Below are positions 27,004 to 36,213 of a DNA stretch of 64,000 bases, in pieces (the stretch's first letter is position 1; every line of letters starts with the position of its first letter). The stretch covers positions 32,291-96,290 of the forward strand of contig JAVVEZ010000001.1 of the NCBI GenBank assembly GCA_032250895.1. Reading direction: 5' to 3'. The stretch is from JAVVEZ01 sp032250895 (GTDB lineage Bacteria; Pseudomonadota; Gammaproteobacteria; Pseudomonadales; Pseudohongiellaceae). The notes beneath the pieces are model-generated. The model ran no database searches, was not told the DNA's origin, and was given only the letters and a program-made list of their open reading frames with translations. The translations under genes were made by a program, and so were the position numbers.

Positions 27004-27744
27004 ATGAATATTGACAATTTTGGATCAGGCCGGGCCACACAGCGGGTTTTCCGCTCGGGTATCATCTTTATGTTATTGGTACTTGGCCTCAGTGGCTGTG
27101 CCCAAACCGGCGCGACCAGCCATAATGATCCTCTGGAGCCTTTCAATCGCAAGGTGAATACCTTCAACGATTATCTGGACCGTTTCTTTCTCAAGCCTGT
27201 TGCCCAGGCTTATACATTTGCAATCCCCAGCTTACTGCGCACCGGTATCAGCAATGCCTTTGACAACATCAGTTACCCGCTGGTGATAGTCAACCAGTTT
27301 CTGCAGGGCAAGCCGGCCACCGGGGGGCAGGATTTGGCGCGTCTGCTGGTCAATTCGACAGCAGGGATAGGAGGGCTTTTCGATGTGGCTACCGGCTGGG
27401 GGCTGCCGGCCCATGATGAGGATTTCGGGCAAACCTTTGCGGTTTGGGGCATACCCAGTGGCCCCTATCTGGTGGCACCCTTGTTCGGACCTGTTACCAT
27501 CCGCGATGGGATAGGCGATATTGGTGGTATTTTTGCTTACCCCCCGACTTATTTTGACGATGTCTCCCTGCGTAATTCATTATATGGAGCCTCTTTGGTC
27601 GATCAACGTGCCAGACTGCTGAAAGCAGAGGAACTGGTCTCGGGAGACAGGTACCTGTTCATTCGTGATGCTTATCTGCAGCGGCGCGAGTTCCTGAATA
27701 ACGATGGGGCGGTTTCTGAAACAGATCCCTTTCTGGATGACTGA
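27004..27744 (+). CDS. mlaA: MlaA/VacJ outer-membrane lipid transport lipoprotein
   Basis: Outer-membrane lipoprotein that removes mislocalised phospholipids from the outer leaflet. The ATG at 27004 has AGAGGAAAA directly upstream and gives 246 residues; an in-frame ATG at 26962 lacks such a site. The lipobox LGLSGC places the lipidated Cys at about 32. DPLEPFNRKVNTFND and YPLVIVNQFLQGKP plus GPYLVAPLFGP are MlaA family signatures. It is followed 89 nt later by an RND permease and then mlaC, an arrangement suggesting a lipid-trafficking module. Confidence 0.95.
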   Translation: MNIDNFGSGRATQRVFRSGIIFMLLVLGLSGCAQTGATSHNDPLEPFNRKVNTFNDYLDRFFLKPVAQAYTFAIPSLLRTGISNAFDNISYPLVIVNQFLQGKPATGGQDLARLLVNSTAGIGGLFDVATGWGLPAHDEDFGQTFAVWGIPSGPYLVAPLFGPVTIRDGIGDIGGIFAYPPTYFDDVSLRNSLYGASLVDQRARLLKAEELVSGDRYLFIRDAYLQRREFLNNDGAVSETDPFLDD

Positions 27745-27756
27745 TTTTGAGGCATC

Positions 27757-27790
27757 TTTTTAGAGGTGCCCTTGATATAGAGGTGCCCTT
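27757..27790 (+). repeat. Dispersed repeat family C, tandem pair
   Basis: TTTTTAGAGGTGCCCTT (27757-27773) is followed by a second TAGAGGTGCCCTT (27778-27790). The 17-nt form recurs exactly, inverted, at 63772-63788. Both loci are immediately downstream of coding sequences. Confidence 0.7.
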
Positions 27791-27833
27791 CAAGACGGGA
27801 CAACAGCATGTTTATGAGCAGGTACTGAATTAG

Positions 27834-30332
27834 ATGGTAAAAAGAAAAATATTGGCCTATGTCCGGCTATTCATGTCCGGGCGTTATCGTGAATGCCTGA
27901 ATTATCCGATCCTGATTATTTTAGCCATCCTCTTGCTCAGTTCGCTTGCGATCTCGTATTCAGACGATTTCAGTTTTGACGCATCGGAAGATACGCTGGT
28001 GGCGGAAGGCGATCCAGACCTGGCCTACTACCGCGAGGTCAGTCAGAGCTTTGGCGGCGAGGAATTTCTGTTCCTGACCTATACGCCACGTTCCGCACCG
28101 GTGCTTTCTGCCGGAATCCTGAAGCGCCTCGATCAGCTGATACAGAGACTGGAACAGGTGGAAGGCGTGAGTGGGGTGACCTCGATTTTTGATGCGCCAC
28201 TGCTGAGCAGCCCACCGGTTCCTCTGACTGAACTGGCGACGGGTTACCGGACACTGCACTCCCCTGACGTTGATCTGGACTTGGCAGCCAAGGAATTGAC
28301 CGAGAGCCCTCTGTTTCGTGAGTTGCTGATATCGGCCGATGGTCAGACAACGGCCCTGCGCATCGATCTCGACGGAAACCCGCAACTGGACATGCTGAAG
28401 GACAGACGCGATCGTCTGCGGCAGCTGCATGAACCTTCAGATGAGGAAAAAGCAGAACTGGCAGAGCTGGAACAGAGCTATCGGAGCGAATATGCCCGCA
28501 GTCTGGTGCGCCGTGATACAACCCTGGCGGAACTGCGTACGATCCGGGACAGTCTCGATAGCGACATTACTGCGCATCTGGGGGGAGTGCCACTGGTAGC
28601 CTCCGACATGATCGAATATGTCAAGAATGATATTGCCATCTTTGGCTCTGCGGTCATCATCCTGATCGCCATCATGCTCTTCATCATTTTCAGACAACTG
28701 CGCTGGGTGTTGCTGCCTCTGGTCAGCACCGCCATCACCGTGCTGCTGACTGTAGGGATACTGGGGTTTCTGCGCCAGGCAACCACGGTGATCTCGTCAA
28801 ATTTCATCTCTTTGCTGACCATCATCACGATCTCTTTCGCCATTCATCTGATTGCCAGATACCGTGAGTTGAGAGCACAGAATCCGGATATTGCTCACAC
28901 CGACCTGGTGTTCAGGACCATGAAGGACAAGCTGGCCCCCTGTGTCTATACCGCGTTGACGACCATCGTGGCCTTTGCCTCGCTGGTAACCAGTGAAATC
29001 GTCCCGGTCATGGATTTTGGCTGGATCATGTGCCTGGGTATCGCGGTGTCCTTTGTTGTGACCTACAGCCTGTTTGCCGGACTTTTGCTGCTGCTTCCCA
29101 AGGGCGCGGCCAGCGCGACATTGCATCACGAGCCGGCGTTGACCCGGTTTCTGGGCCATATCTCGGCCAGATACGCCCCCCTGGTACTACTTGCCACGGT
29201 ACTGTCCTATATCGTGGCTGCCGTGGGTATCAATCGCTTGAGCCTGGATAATCGTTTTGTTGAATATTTTCGTGAAGATACGGAAATTCATCAGGGCATG
29301 GCCTTCATCGATGAAAACCTTGGTGGCACCATCCCCATGGAAATCATTCTGAAATTTCTGCCTTATGAAGAACCGGAGCTGGATGCCGACAGCGATTTCT
29401 TCAGTGCTGAAGACGATCCCTATCCGCAACGTTACTGGTTTACACCTGACAAGCTGGAATATCTGGCTCGTCTGCAGGCCTATCTTGACAGTAAGCCGGA
29501 GATCGGCAAGGTCGTGTCGCTGTCCAGCCTGGAACAGGTTGCCCGAAGTTTCAACGATGGCAAGCCGCTGGGCTCAGTGGAATTGGTAGCCGTCCTCAGT
29601 GCCATGCCGGAACAGATTCGCAGGGAGCTGATTGACCCCTATGCCTCTCCGGAGACAGGGATGATGCGGGTATCCACGCGAATTCATGAAACCGGGCCGC
29701 CTTATTCTCTGGATAACGTGATAAAGGACATTGAGTCCTTCGCTACCGATGAACTGGATTTTGCCGAGAGTGATGTTCGTGTCACCGGCATGGCCGTGTT
29801 GTTCAATGGCATGCTGGCGCATCTGTTTGATTCGCAGAAGTCCACGCTGATATTCGTGATTGCAGCCACCCTGGTCATGTTTGCGCTGCTGTTGCGCTCC
29901 GTGACATTGGCCGTACTTGGCCTGATACCGAATATTCTGGCGGCGGCTACTGTACTGGCCTTCATGGGCTTTGCCGGCATTCCCCTGGATATCATGACGA
30001 TTACCATAGCGGCCATCATCATTGGCATTGGCGTGGACGATGCGATTCATTATCTGCATCGCTTTCAGGAAGAATACGCTCTTGTGGGGGATGTGAAGAC
30101 CGCTGTACTCAACAGCCACAGCAGTATCGGCGATGCCATATATTACACCTCGGTGACGGTCGTCATCGGCTTTTCCGTGCTGGGTTTTTCCAACTTCATA
30201 CCCACGGTATATTTTGGATTGCTGACGGCCCTGGCAATGGTGCTGGCATTGTTGGCCAACCTGACTGTCCTGCCCAGCCTGCTGGTGCTGGTTTATCGCC
30301 AGAAAAAAGCGGTACCGGCAGCATGGCCATGA
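27834..30332 (+). CDS. RND/MMPL family permease, probable lipid exporter
   Basis: 832 residues in the two-halved RND fold without a separate adaptor. It has helix 1 (about 24-44), a large periplasmic domain, a bundle from about 264 to 435, a second periplasmic domain (about 465-665) and a second bundle from about 670 to 825. The second bundle includes IGIGVDDAIHYLHRF, the helix-4-equivalent Asp motif of HpnN/MMPL-type lipid transporters. The sterol-sensing-like LLTIITISFAIHLIARY in the first bundle fits the same group. It is flanked by mlaA and mlaC, which implies movement of phospholipid or another lipid. The substrate is not proven. Confidence 0.88.
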   Translation: MVKRKILAYVRLFMSGRYRECLNYPILIILAILLLSSLAISYSDDFSFDASEDTLVAEGDPDLAYYREVSQSFGGEEFLFLTYTPRSAPVLSAGILKRLDQLIQRLEQVEGVSGVTSIFDAPLLSSPPVPLTELATGYRTLHSPDVDLDLAAKELTESPLFRELLISADGQTTALRIDLDGNPQLDMLKDRRDRLRQLHEPSDEEKAELAELEQSYRSEYARSLVRRDTTLAELRTIRDSLDSDITAHLGGVPLVASDMIEYVKNDIAIFGSAVIILIAIMLFIIFRQLRWVLLPLVSTAITVLLTVGILGFLRQATTVISSNFISLLTIITISFAIHLIARYRELRAQNPDIAHTDLVFRTMKDKLAPCVYTALTTIVAFASLVTSEIVPVMDFGWIMCLGIAVSFVVTYSLFAGLLLLLPKGAASATLHHEPALTRFLGHISARYAPLVLLATVLSYIVAAVGINRLSLDNRFVEYFREDTEIHQGMAFIDENLGGTIPMEIILKFLPYEEPELDADSDFFSAEDDPYPQRYWFTPDKLEYLARLQAYLDSKPEIGKVVSLSSLEQVARSFNDGKPLGSVELVAVLSAMPEQIRRELIDPYASPETGMMRVSTRIHETGPPYSLDNVIKDIESFATDELDFAESDVRVTGMAVLFNGMLAHLFDSQKSTLIFVIAATLVMFALLLRSVTLAVLGLIPNILAAATVLAFMGFAGIPLDIMTITIAAIIIGIGVDDAIHYLHRFQEEYALVGDVKTAVLNSHSSIGDAIYYTSVTVVIGFSVLGFSNFIPTVYFGLLTALAMVLALLANLTVLPSLLVLVYRQKKAVPAAWP

Positions 30333-30393
30333 GGTAGCAGAGCGATATGAGATTTGCTGTTTGTAATGTACATGAAAATTTCCCGGAGAGATT

Positions 30394-31029
30394 ATGAAAA
30401 CGATGAATCTGGCCAGATTGATGACATTTCTGGTGTTTGGCATGATGCAGACAATGATTGCGATGGCGGCCGAAACCAAGGACCCGCAGCAGGTCATCAG
30501 AGAATCCACGGATCGGGTGCTGGCGACCATTGAAAAGCAGAAGGCCAGCAATGGTGGGAAGGTTGCCGATGGCATGGCCGAGGAATTGCTTGATGTTCTG
30601 GAGCCGGTCGTTGACTTTGCAGCCATTGCCCGAGGAGTAATGGGCAGCCATGCCAAGCTTGCCACGCCGGAACAGACACAGAAATTCGAAACGGTTTTCA
30701 AGGACAGCATGGCACAGTTGTATGCAAAAAGTTTTGAAGCACTGGAAGTTGAAAAGGTGACGATTCTTGATCCGGCACCCGATTTTGACCCGGCCAGGGG
30801 CCGGGCGACGGTACAGGCCGAGGCGACGACAACGGATGGAAAAGTGTTTTCACTGAGCTATTCGATGCGTTCTGATGCCCAGCATGGATGGCGCGTGCGC
30901 AATATCATTGTCGATGGGATCAATCTCGGTCTGACCTATCTCAATCAGTTTGATGGTGCAATGAAGCGCTACGGCAATGATATCGGCAAGGTGATCTCGA
31001 CCTGGACAGCCGAAATGGAATCGAAGTAG
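30394..31029 (+). CDS. mlaC: MlaC/Ttg2D family periplasmic lipid-binding protein
   Basis: 211 residues with a signal peptide ending near 25 (MIAMAAE) and a Tol_Tol_Ttg2 (MlaC) domain: PQQVIRESTDRVLATIE, VDFAAIARGVMGSH, and a C-terminal DGINLGLTYLNQFD. It ferries phospholipid across the periplasm in Mla systems; HpnM of hopanoid loci belongs to the same family. GGAGAG precedes the ATG. It lies 61 nt after the RND permease, probably in one transcript with it. Confidence 0.93.
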   Translation: MKTMNLARLMTFLVFGMMQTMIAMAAETKDPQQVIRESTDRVLATIEKQKASNGGKVADGMAEELLDVLEPVVDFAAIARGVMGSHAKLATPEQTQKFETVFKDSMAQLYAKSFEALEVEKVTILDPAPDFDPARGRATVQAEATTTDGKVFSLSYSMRSDAQHGWRVRNIIVDGINLGLTYLNQFDGAMKRYGNDIGKVISTWTAEMESK

Positions 31030-31055
31030 TCGGGTAGTACAAATCTGGATTGGGA

Positions 31056-31991
31056 TCAAGGATGTTGATTGCCATGCTGGCTTGGTGACCCGATCAGCCT
31101 GATACCCATCCAGATGCCCCCCAGCATGCCCAGCAGTGCCGAAAAGCCGGCCGGCGACAGGGCAGGCAAGGCCAGCAGGAGCTGATAGTCGTTGCCGCCC
31201 AGGGCAAAGGCCGCTCCCAGACCCATCAGCGTGCCGCTGCCAAGATGTTTGAGGCTGCTTTGCAGGCCGGGAACATGCCAGTGGAAACGCCGGTAGCGCC
31301 AGGCACCGATGCCCATTCCGATCAGCATCAGCAGCAGCAGGGCGACCCTGTCCAGGGCTGGCAGAATCTCCGGATCATGTTTTATGATCGCCAGCCCCAG
31401 ATCCCTGATGAAATCACTGGGAGACCAGGCGGGCTGCAGCAGAAACAAGGCTCCCACCAGAATACCGACCAGCATGATACCGCTCCACAGGCGCCAGTTC
31501 TGACGCTGCCGCCAGTAAATCAGGGTGCTGGCAAGCGCCAGGCAGACGATGATCACCCAGCACAGCCATAAACTGGCCGGGTCCAGTTCACGGTAGACAA
31601 AGTCCAGGCCCGTGTATTCGGAAGCCAGCCAACCCAGCAGCCAGCCCATCATGGTGAAAAGCATCCGCAGGTCGCCGCTGGCCAGCCGGCTGGCCGTGGA
31701 AATCGAACAGGAGCCATTGATGGCGGCACCCAACCCGAAAATGACGCCGCCTGCCGGAAATCCCCAGTGAAAGTCATAACTTGTCAGGTGTGAACGAAGC
31801 TGGGCGAATTGCATCAGGGGCAGGTACAGGTAGATCCAGAAGCCACTGCTGACAATGGCGATCAGGCGCAGGTGCCTGCCTTGCATCCAGTCCGTGATAC
31901 CGCGCACCATGCACAGGCCGGTTATCTGGGCCAGGTAGCCAATTGCCATGGCCAAGAACAGCATGATCGATATGGACAACAATATCTGCAA
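31056..31991 (-). CDS. YeeE/YedE family sulfur-compound transporter
   Basis: 311 residues, strongly hydrophobic, with about 9-10 helices. Family marks are GLCMVRGITDW near the N-terminus, FGLGAAINGSCSIST (about 85-100) and GGNDYQLLLALPALS near the C-terminus. YeeE/YedE proteins take up thiosulfate or related sulfur species, using Cys residues along the channel; Cys occurs in the first and second motifs here. No TsuB/TusA-like partner is adjacent. The gene converges with mlaC. Confidence 0.85.
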   Translation of the reverse strand: MQILLSISIMLFLAMAIGYLAQITGLCMVRGITDWMQGRHLRLIAIVSSGFWIYLYLPLMQFAQLRSHLTSYDFHWGFPAGGVIFGLGAAINGSCSISTASRLASGDLRMLFTMMGWLLGWLASEYTGLDFVYRELDPASLWLCWVIIVCLALASTLIYWRQRQNWRLWSGIMLVGILVGALFLLQPAWSPSDFIRDLGLAIIKHDPEILPALDRVALLLLMLIGMGIGAWRYRRFHWHVPGLQSSLKHLGSGTLMGLGAAFALGGNDYQLLLALPALSPAGFSALLGMLGGIWMGIRLIGSPSQHGNQHP

Positions 31992-32148
31992 GGACAGTCC
32001 CCCCCTGTCAGTTCCCGATCACAGAACGGATTTTTCGCCGGGTCTTGGATCGGAATCTGAAGAATAAAATAATGTAATGAGCAGGACCGGATTATGCGGA
32101 TTAACTGCCTGGCAACCTTGCTGCCTGAGAGACAGGTGAAATAATGCT

Positions 32149-32973
32149 TTATTCCTCTATGAAGGAAATCGTTCGCACTTCCATGCTCTCGCGGGGAGGG
32201 TCATTTTCTGAAGATTCGGGATCATTGATGGCGGTGTGGCCAGTCCATTGGGGCTGGCTGCTGTCCGAGTCATACAGTTTGAAGGCCAGGATTTCATCGG
32301 GCTGCATGTGATGCACGTAGTACCAGCGATGGTCCGGGTTGTAACTGAGATTGAAGCCCCACAGCGGCGGCCGCGAGGGGTCGTCCAAACCGCCGCGAAT
32401 CTCGCTGTCGTTGAGATCGGATGCCAGTACGGTCGAGGCATCACACAGGGCCAATGGCGAGCGGTACACGGGCTTGTTGATCGGACGCCAGAAATTCATC
32501 AGTACCACGCGCTTTTGCAACCAGTATTGGGCTTCTTCCTTTCCCATGATCTCCCGGCACTGTTCTTCTATCGTTCTTCTGCCGTAATCGACATGGGCAC
32601 CGAAGGAGGGCAGACGGCCCTGTTTGATCGTCGGGTCATCACTGCGCGCGACCGGGCCAAAGGCAATGGCCCTGGCAGCACCGTTGATGCGCAGGGCAAG
32701 TTCGATCACCTCCGGCATGAAAACAGTTTTCACCTCTTCGGGGTCGAAAAAATTCCTGACAGCCGTGTTGTGCGTGAGCAGCGCAAAACCGTTTTTCTCC
32801 ACGCTGATCTCATGCCTCAAGGGCCGCATGTCGGTAATGGTCATGATATGATCATCGGCCGGCCAGTAGGATTTTTCGCGTTCCGCTGGATAGAAGATCG
32901 TGGCTTCCCCTTTTACGACATAACGGATGGGGGCCTGAATTTGTTTGGGTCCGGCATTAGCCTGTGCTGTCAT
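32149..32973 (-). CDS. CmcJ/NvfI (AsaB-like) family oxygenase
   Basis: 274 residues. The pattern PIRYVVKGEATIFYPAE at the N-terminus, FGAHVDYGRR (about 140-150), RVVLMNFWRPI, PLALCDA and YYVHHMQPDEILAFKLYD, ending with GHTAINDP and an RESMEVR arginine, fits the CmcJ/NvfI hydroxylase/methyltransferase-like family. This family includes fungal AsaB and NvfI, which are 2-oxoglutarate/Fe(II)-type oxygenases in natural-product pathways. The His-Asp pair in AHVD and the later HH could be metal ligands. The substrate is unknown. It is divergent from the MFS gene at 33220. Confidence 0.75.
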   Translation of the reverse strand: MTAQANAGPKQIQAPIRYVVKGEATIFYPAEREKSYWPADDHIMTITDMRPLRHEISVEKNGFALLTHNTAVRNFFDPEEVKTVFMPEVIELALRINGAARAIAFGPVARSDDPTIKQGRLPSFGAHVDYGRRTIEEQCREIMGKEEAQYWLQKRVVLMNFWRPINKPVYRSPLALCDASTVLASDLNDSEIRGGLDDPSRPPLWGFNLSYNPDHRWYYVHHMQPDEILAFKLYDSDSSQPQWTGHTAINDPESSENDPPRESMEVRTISFIEE

Positions 32974-33219
32974 GGAATATGAATCTCAAGAGTGTTGGTT
33001 GACGATGCGGGTCTTATAACATTGTGCCCTCTGGCAGGCAAGGCTGTCGGGTGGGATGCTTGAGCCTGATCAATACGGCAGGCGGGCGCCGATGCCCAGG
33101 TTCATCCAATGGTTTTATGATGGCGGTTTATTCAGTAGACTGCCGGTTTGACTGCAAGCCACAACAACAATAGCGATGCTTGCCAGGTGTCATGAAGCCC
33201 TGGCCATTCAGGGGGTAGT

Positions 33220-34533
33220 ATGTCTCTGTTGCAGGTCCGGCAACACATTCTCGAAGGTCCGATGCGGCCCTTGCAATGGCAGGTGGTCGCCATTGGCGTC
33301 CTGGTCAACATGCTCGATGGTTTCGACCTGCTGGCAGCTTCCCTGATTGCACCCATCATCACGCGCGAATGGGGTCTGCAACCGGAGGCGCTGGGCATGC
33401 TGCTCAGTGCCAGCCTGCTGGGCACTTCCATCGGCGCCTTCGTGCTGTCGCCGCTGGCCGATGTGCTGGGACGGCGCACCTCGATCATGCTCAATCTGGG
33501 CCTGATGGCGGTCGGCATGATGCTGTCCGCCAGGGCTGAATCCATCTGGATGCTGACCGTTCTGCGCGTGCTGACCGGCATGGGTGTGGGCGCCATGGCC
33601 AGTGCAGTGGGTACCCTGGTGTTTGAATATTCTTCTAAAAATACGCGCGAGCTGGGCCTGGGGCTGGTCACCATCGGCTACAACGTCGGCGTGGTGCTGG
33701 GAACCCTGTTTGCCGCCTGGTTCCTGGGCCGTTACAGCTGGCCGGCCATCTTTGTGCTGGGAGGCGTCCTGACCCTGCTGCTGATTCCAGTGGTGTATTT
33801 TCTGTTGCCGGAGTCCCTGGATTATCTGGTCGCCAGGCCGAAAGCGAATTCTCTGATGCAAATAAACAAGGTGCTCAAACGCCTGGCCATTCCGCTACTG
33901 ACTACGATGCCGACACCGTCCGTACGGGCACAGCAGGGTGGCCTGATGGATCTGCTGCGCCAGCCGATTCTGCCGCGCACCCTGATGATGGGCCTGAGCT
34001 ACTGCCTGTACATGATGTCATCCTATTTTTTCCTGAGCTGGGCCAACCAGCTGACCGTTGACGCCGGTTTTGCCGATGCCGTGGGCCTGTCGGTGTCCAG
34101 GCTCACCAATATCGGTGGCATTGCCGGTGGTATCATCATCGGCCTCATCTGCTACAAGATGGCCTTCCGTGCCATTTCCACGGCCATCCTGATTCTGATG
34201 GGCGTATTCATCATGATTTTTGGCAGGGTGGCTGGCAACATCATGTTCGTGGAAGTCGTTTCCTTCCTGATCGGCTTTGGTATTTTCGGGGCGGCGGTCG
34301 TACTGTATTCCACCGCCGCCAAGACCTTTCCGGCACGGGTACGGGCGACCGGTGTCGGTATCTCGATGGGCGCGGGGCGCTTTGGTGCCTTCGTCGGTCC
34401 CTTGATGGCAGGCTATCTGCTGGGTGCCGATCTGGGCCGGGCACTGACCTGTCTGATCATGGCGGTGCCGGTCATCATTGCGGCCTTTACCCTGCTGAGG
34501 GTTCCCCTGACCCCCATTGACGGCGAGGTCTGA
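33220..34533 (+). CDS. MFS transporter, aromatic acid:H+ symporter (AAHS)-like
   Basis: 437 residues with 12 predicted helices. DGFD in helix 1 (about residue 33) is the acidic signature of AAHS importers such as PcaK/BenK. The loop 2-3 motif SPLADVLGRRTSIML is the MFS A-motif and RVLTGMGVGAM is in helix 4. It probably imports a carboxylic acid for the genes that follow (acyl-CoA ligase, racemase). A run of G lies before the ATG. Specificity cannot be read from sequence. Confidence 0.85.
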   Translation: MSLLQVRQHILEGPMRPLQWQVVAIGVLVNMLDGFDLLAASLIAPIITREWGLQPEALGMLLSASLLGTSIGAFVLSPLADVLGRRTSIMLNLGLMAVGMMLSARAESIWMLTVLRVLTGMGVGAMASAVGTLVFEYSSKNTRELGLGLVTIGYNVGVVLGTLFAAWFLGRYSWPAIFVLGGVLTLLLIPVVYFLLPESLDYLVARPKANSLMQINKVLKRLAIPLLTTMPTPSVRAQQGGLMDLLRQPILPRTLMMGLSYCLYMMSSYFFLSWANQLTVDAGFADAVGLSVSRLTNIGGIAGGIIIGLICYKMAFRAISTAILILMGVFIMIFGRVAGNIMFVEVVSFLIGFGIFGAAVVLYSTAAKTFPARVRATGVGISMGAGRFGAFVGPLMAGYLLGADLGRALTCLIMAVPVIIAAFTLLRVPLTPIDGEV

Positions 34534-34590
34534 AGACGATCGCCTGAGCCAACAACCTTTGCCCGACACTCAAGCCAGGACGGAACTATT

Positions 34591-34626
34591 CCGTAAATGA
34601 TCCCGTGAATGATGCCGTAGATGATT
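34591..34626 (+). repeat. Three 12-bp tandem repeats spanning the ligase start codon
   Basis: Units CCGTAAATGATC, CCGTGAATGATG and CCGTAGATGATT, each 2-3 mismatches from the next. The GTG start of the ligase is inside the second unit, so slippage would change the leader or the N-terminus. Confidence 0.75.
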
Positions 34627-36203
34627 CTCAGTGTGTCACCCGCAGTCTTCTGGAACGCAATGCCCGGCAGTGGCCACAGCTGAGCGTACTCAGGTTTGAC
34701 AATGGCGAGGCCTTCACCTGTGCCGAACTGTTGCAGGCGGTGAAGAGCCGGGCTGCCGCCTTGCAGCAACTCGGCGTACAGCAGGGTGAGTATGTGTTGA
34801 GCTGGCTGCCCAACTGCCCGCTCGCGGTGCTGAATCTTCTGGCACTGAATTTCATTGGCGCCATCTATGTCCCGATCAATACCGCCTACAAGGCTTCCCT
34901 GTTGCAGCATGTGCTGCACAATGTCGGCGCCAGGCTGATGATTGCCGATGGCCGGCTGCTGACACAGTTGGCCGGCGTGGATACCGGCAGCTTGCAAACT
35001 ATCGTCGTGACGGGTCCGGAACGTCCTCAACTGCCGGGGATCGAGTTGCTGCCCGACAGCGTGTTGCAGGCCGATCCGGCGACACTGCGCGAGCCGGTGC
35101 GGGCGATACAGGCCCGGGATACCCAGTGTGTGATCTTCACCTCCGGGACCACCGGGCCCTCGAAAGGCGTGCTGTGTTCCTATCGGCATACTTACCGGGC
35201 GGCCTGTGAATTTCGGCATGTCGGCCCCGGTGACTGCAATCTGGTGGCCCTGCCGATGTTTCACATGGGCGGCGTGCTGGGCATCAACTTTGCGTTGATT
35301 CATGGGGGCACGGCGGCAATCGTGGAACGTTTCCGTACGGCCAGTTTCTGGGAGACCGTCGCCAGGCTGGAGGTGAGCGCCGTGGGTTTGCTGGGCACCA
35401 TGGTACAGTTTCTGGTGCAGCAGCCATTACGGGAACATGAAAAACAGCACAGTATCAGAACTGCCGTGATTGCTCCTTTCGGTGACGAGGCCTTGTTATT
35501 CGCCGAACGCTTTGCCGTGGATGTGTTTACCGAATTCAATATGACGGAGCTTTCGGTACCCCTGTGGTGCGGTCCCAATCCGACGCTGCGTGGGACCTGC
35601 GGCAAACCGCGGGCAGGGGTGGAGCTGCGTCTGGTCGATACCGGAGGCCGGGAGGTGGCGGTCGGCAGCGTGGGGGAACTGATATTGCGCACGCAGGATC
35701 CCTTTGAACTCAGCCATGGTTATCTGAACGATCCGCAAGCCACTGCGCGCAGCTGGCGCGAGGGCTGGTTTCATACCGGTGATCTGTTTTATCGTGATGC
35801 AGATGACAATTATTTCTTCGTCGATCGCGCCAGGGACATGATGCGTCGCCGCGGTGAGAACATCAGCTCCTTTGAAGTGGAAGCGGAACTGTTGCAGTTC
35901 CCGGGGGTCAAGGCAGCGGCTGCGCTTGGCGTACCCGGTGATGGCGGCGAGGACGAGGTGCTGGCGGTCTTGTCTCCGCTGGCCGGGGCACGGCTCGACC
36001 CGGGGGCACTGATTGCTTTTCTGCAGCCACGCCTGGCCAATTTCATGATTCCACGCTATGTGCGCATCATCGCGGAACTGCCGCTGACGCCGACTCAGAA
36101 GATCGAGAAGCACGTGTTGCGCGCGCAAGGGATTACTGACGACACCTGGGACCGCGAAGCGGCCGGCATCCAATTGCCAAGACTGGATTTGTCCAATAGA
36201 TAA
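34605..36203 (+). CDS. AMP-dependent acyl-CoA synthetase/ligase
   Basis: Activates a carboxylic acid to its CoA thioester via an acyl-adenylate. 532 residues of the ANL superfamily: P-loop-like FTSGTTGPSKG (about 177-187), an FNMTE adenine motif, GWFHTGD (about 386), a hinge with RDMMRRRGENIS, and the catalytic Lys about 499 in PTQKIEK. The overall pattern is close to CaiC/long-chain types. The GTG start at 34605 lies within a 12-bp tandem repeat and has only a weak upstream GGACGG. It sits between the MFS importer and the racemase-like gene, so it is inferred to activate the imported acid. Confidence 0.92.
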   Translation: MNDAVDDSQCVTRSLLERNARQWPQLSVLRFDNGEAFTCAELLQAVKSRAAALQQLGVQQGEYVLSWLPNCPLAVLNLLALNFIGAIYVPINTAYKASLLQHVLHNVGARLMIADGRLLTQLAGVDTGSLQTIVVTGPERPQLPGIELLPDSVLQADPATLREPVRAIQARDTQCVIFTSGTTGPSKGVLCSYRHTYRAACEFRHVGPGDCNLVALPMFHMGGVLGINFALIHGGTAAIVERFRTASFWETVARLEVSAVGLLGTMVQFLVQQPLREHEKQHSIRTAVIAPFGDEALLFAERFAVDVFTEFNMTELSVPLWCGPNPTLRGTCGKPRAGVELRLVDTGGREVAVGSVGELILRTQDPFELSHGYLNDPQATARSWREGWFHTGDLFYRDADDNYFFVDRARDMMRRRGENISSFEVEAELLQFPGVKAAAALGVPGDGGEDEVLAVLSPLAGARLDPGALIAFLQPRLANFMIPRYVRIIAELPLTPTQKIEKHVLRAQGITDDTWDREAAGIQLPRLDLSNR

Positions 36204-36213
36204 GGGCTCACAA

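Noticed and set aside
33070..33115. Possible 3' remnant of an outer-membrane protein gene on the minus strand (NHWMNLGIGARLPY then stop)
   Set aside because: Only about 14 residues with a stop just upstream; too short to distinguish from chance.
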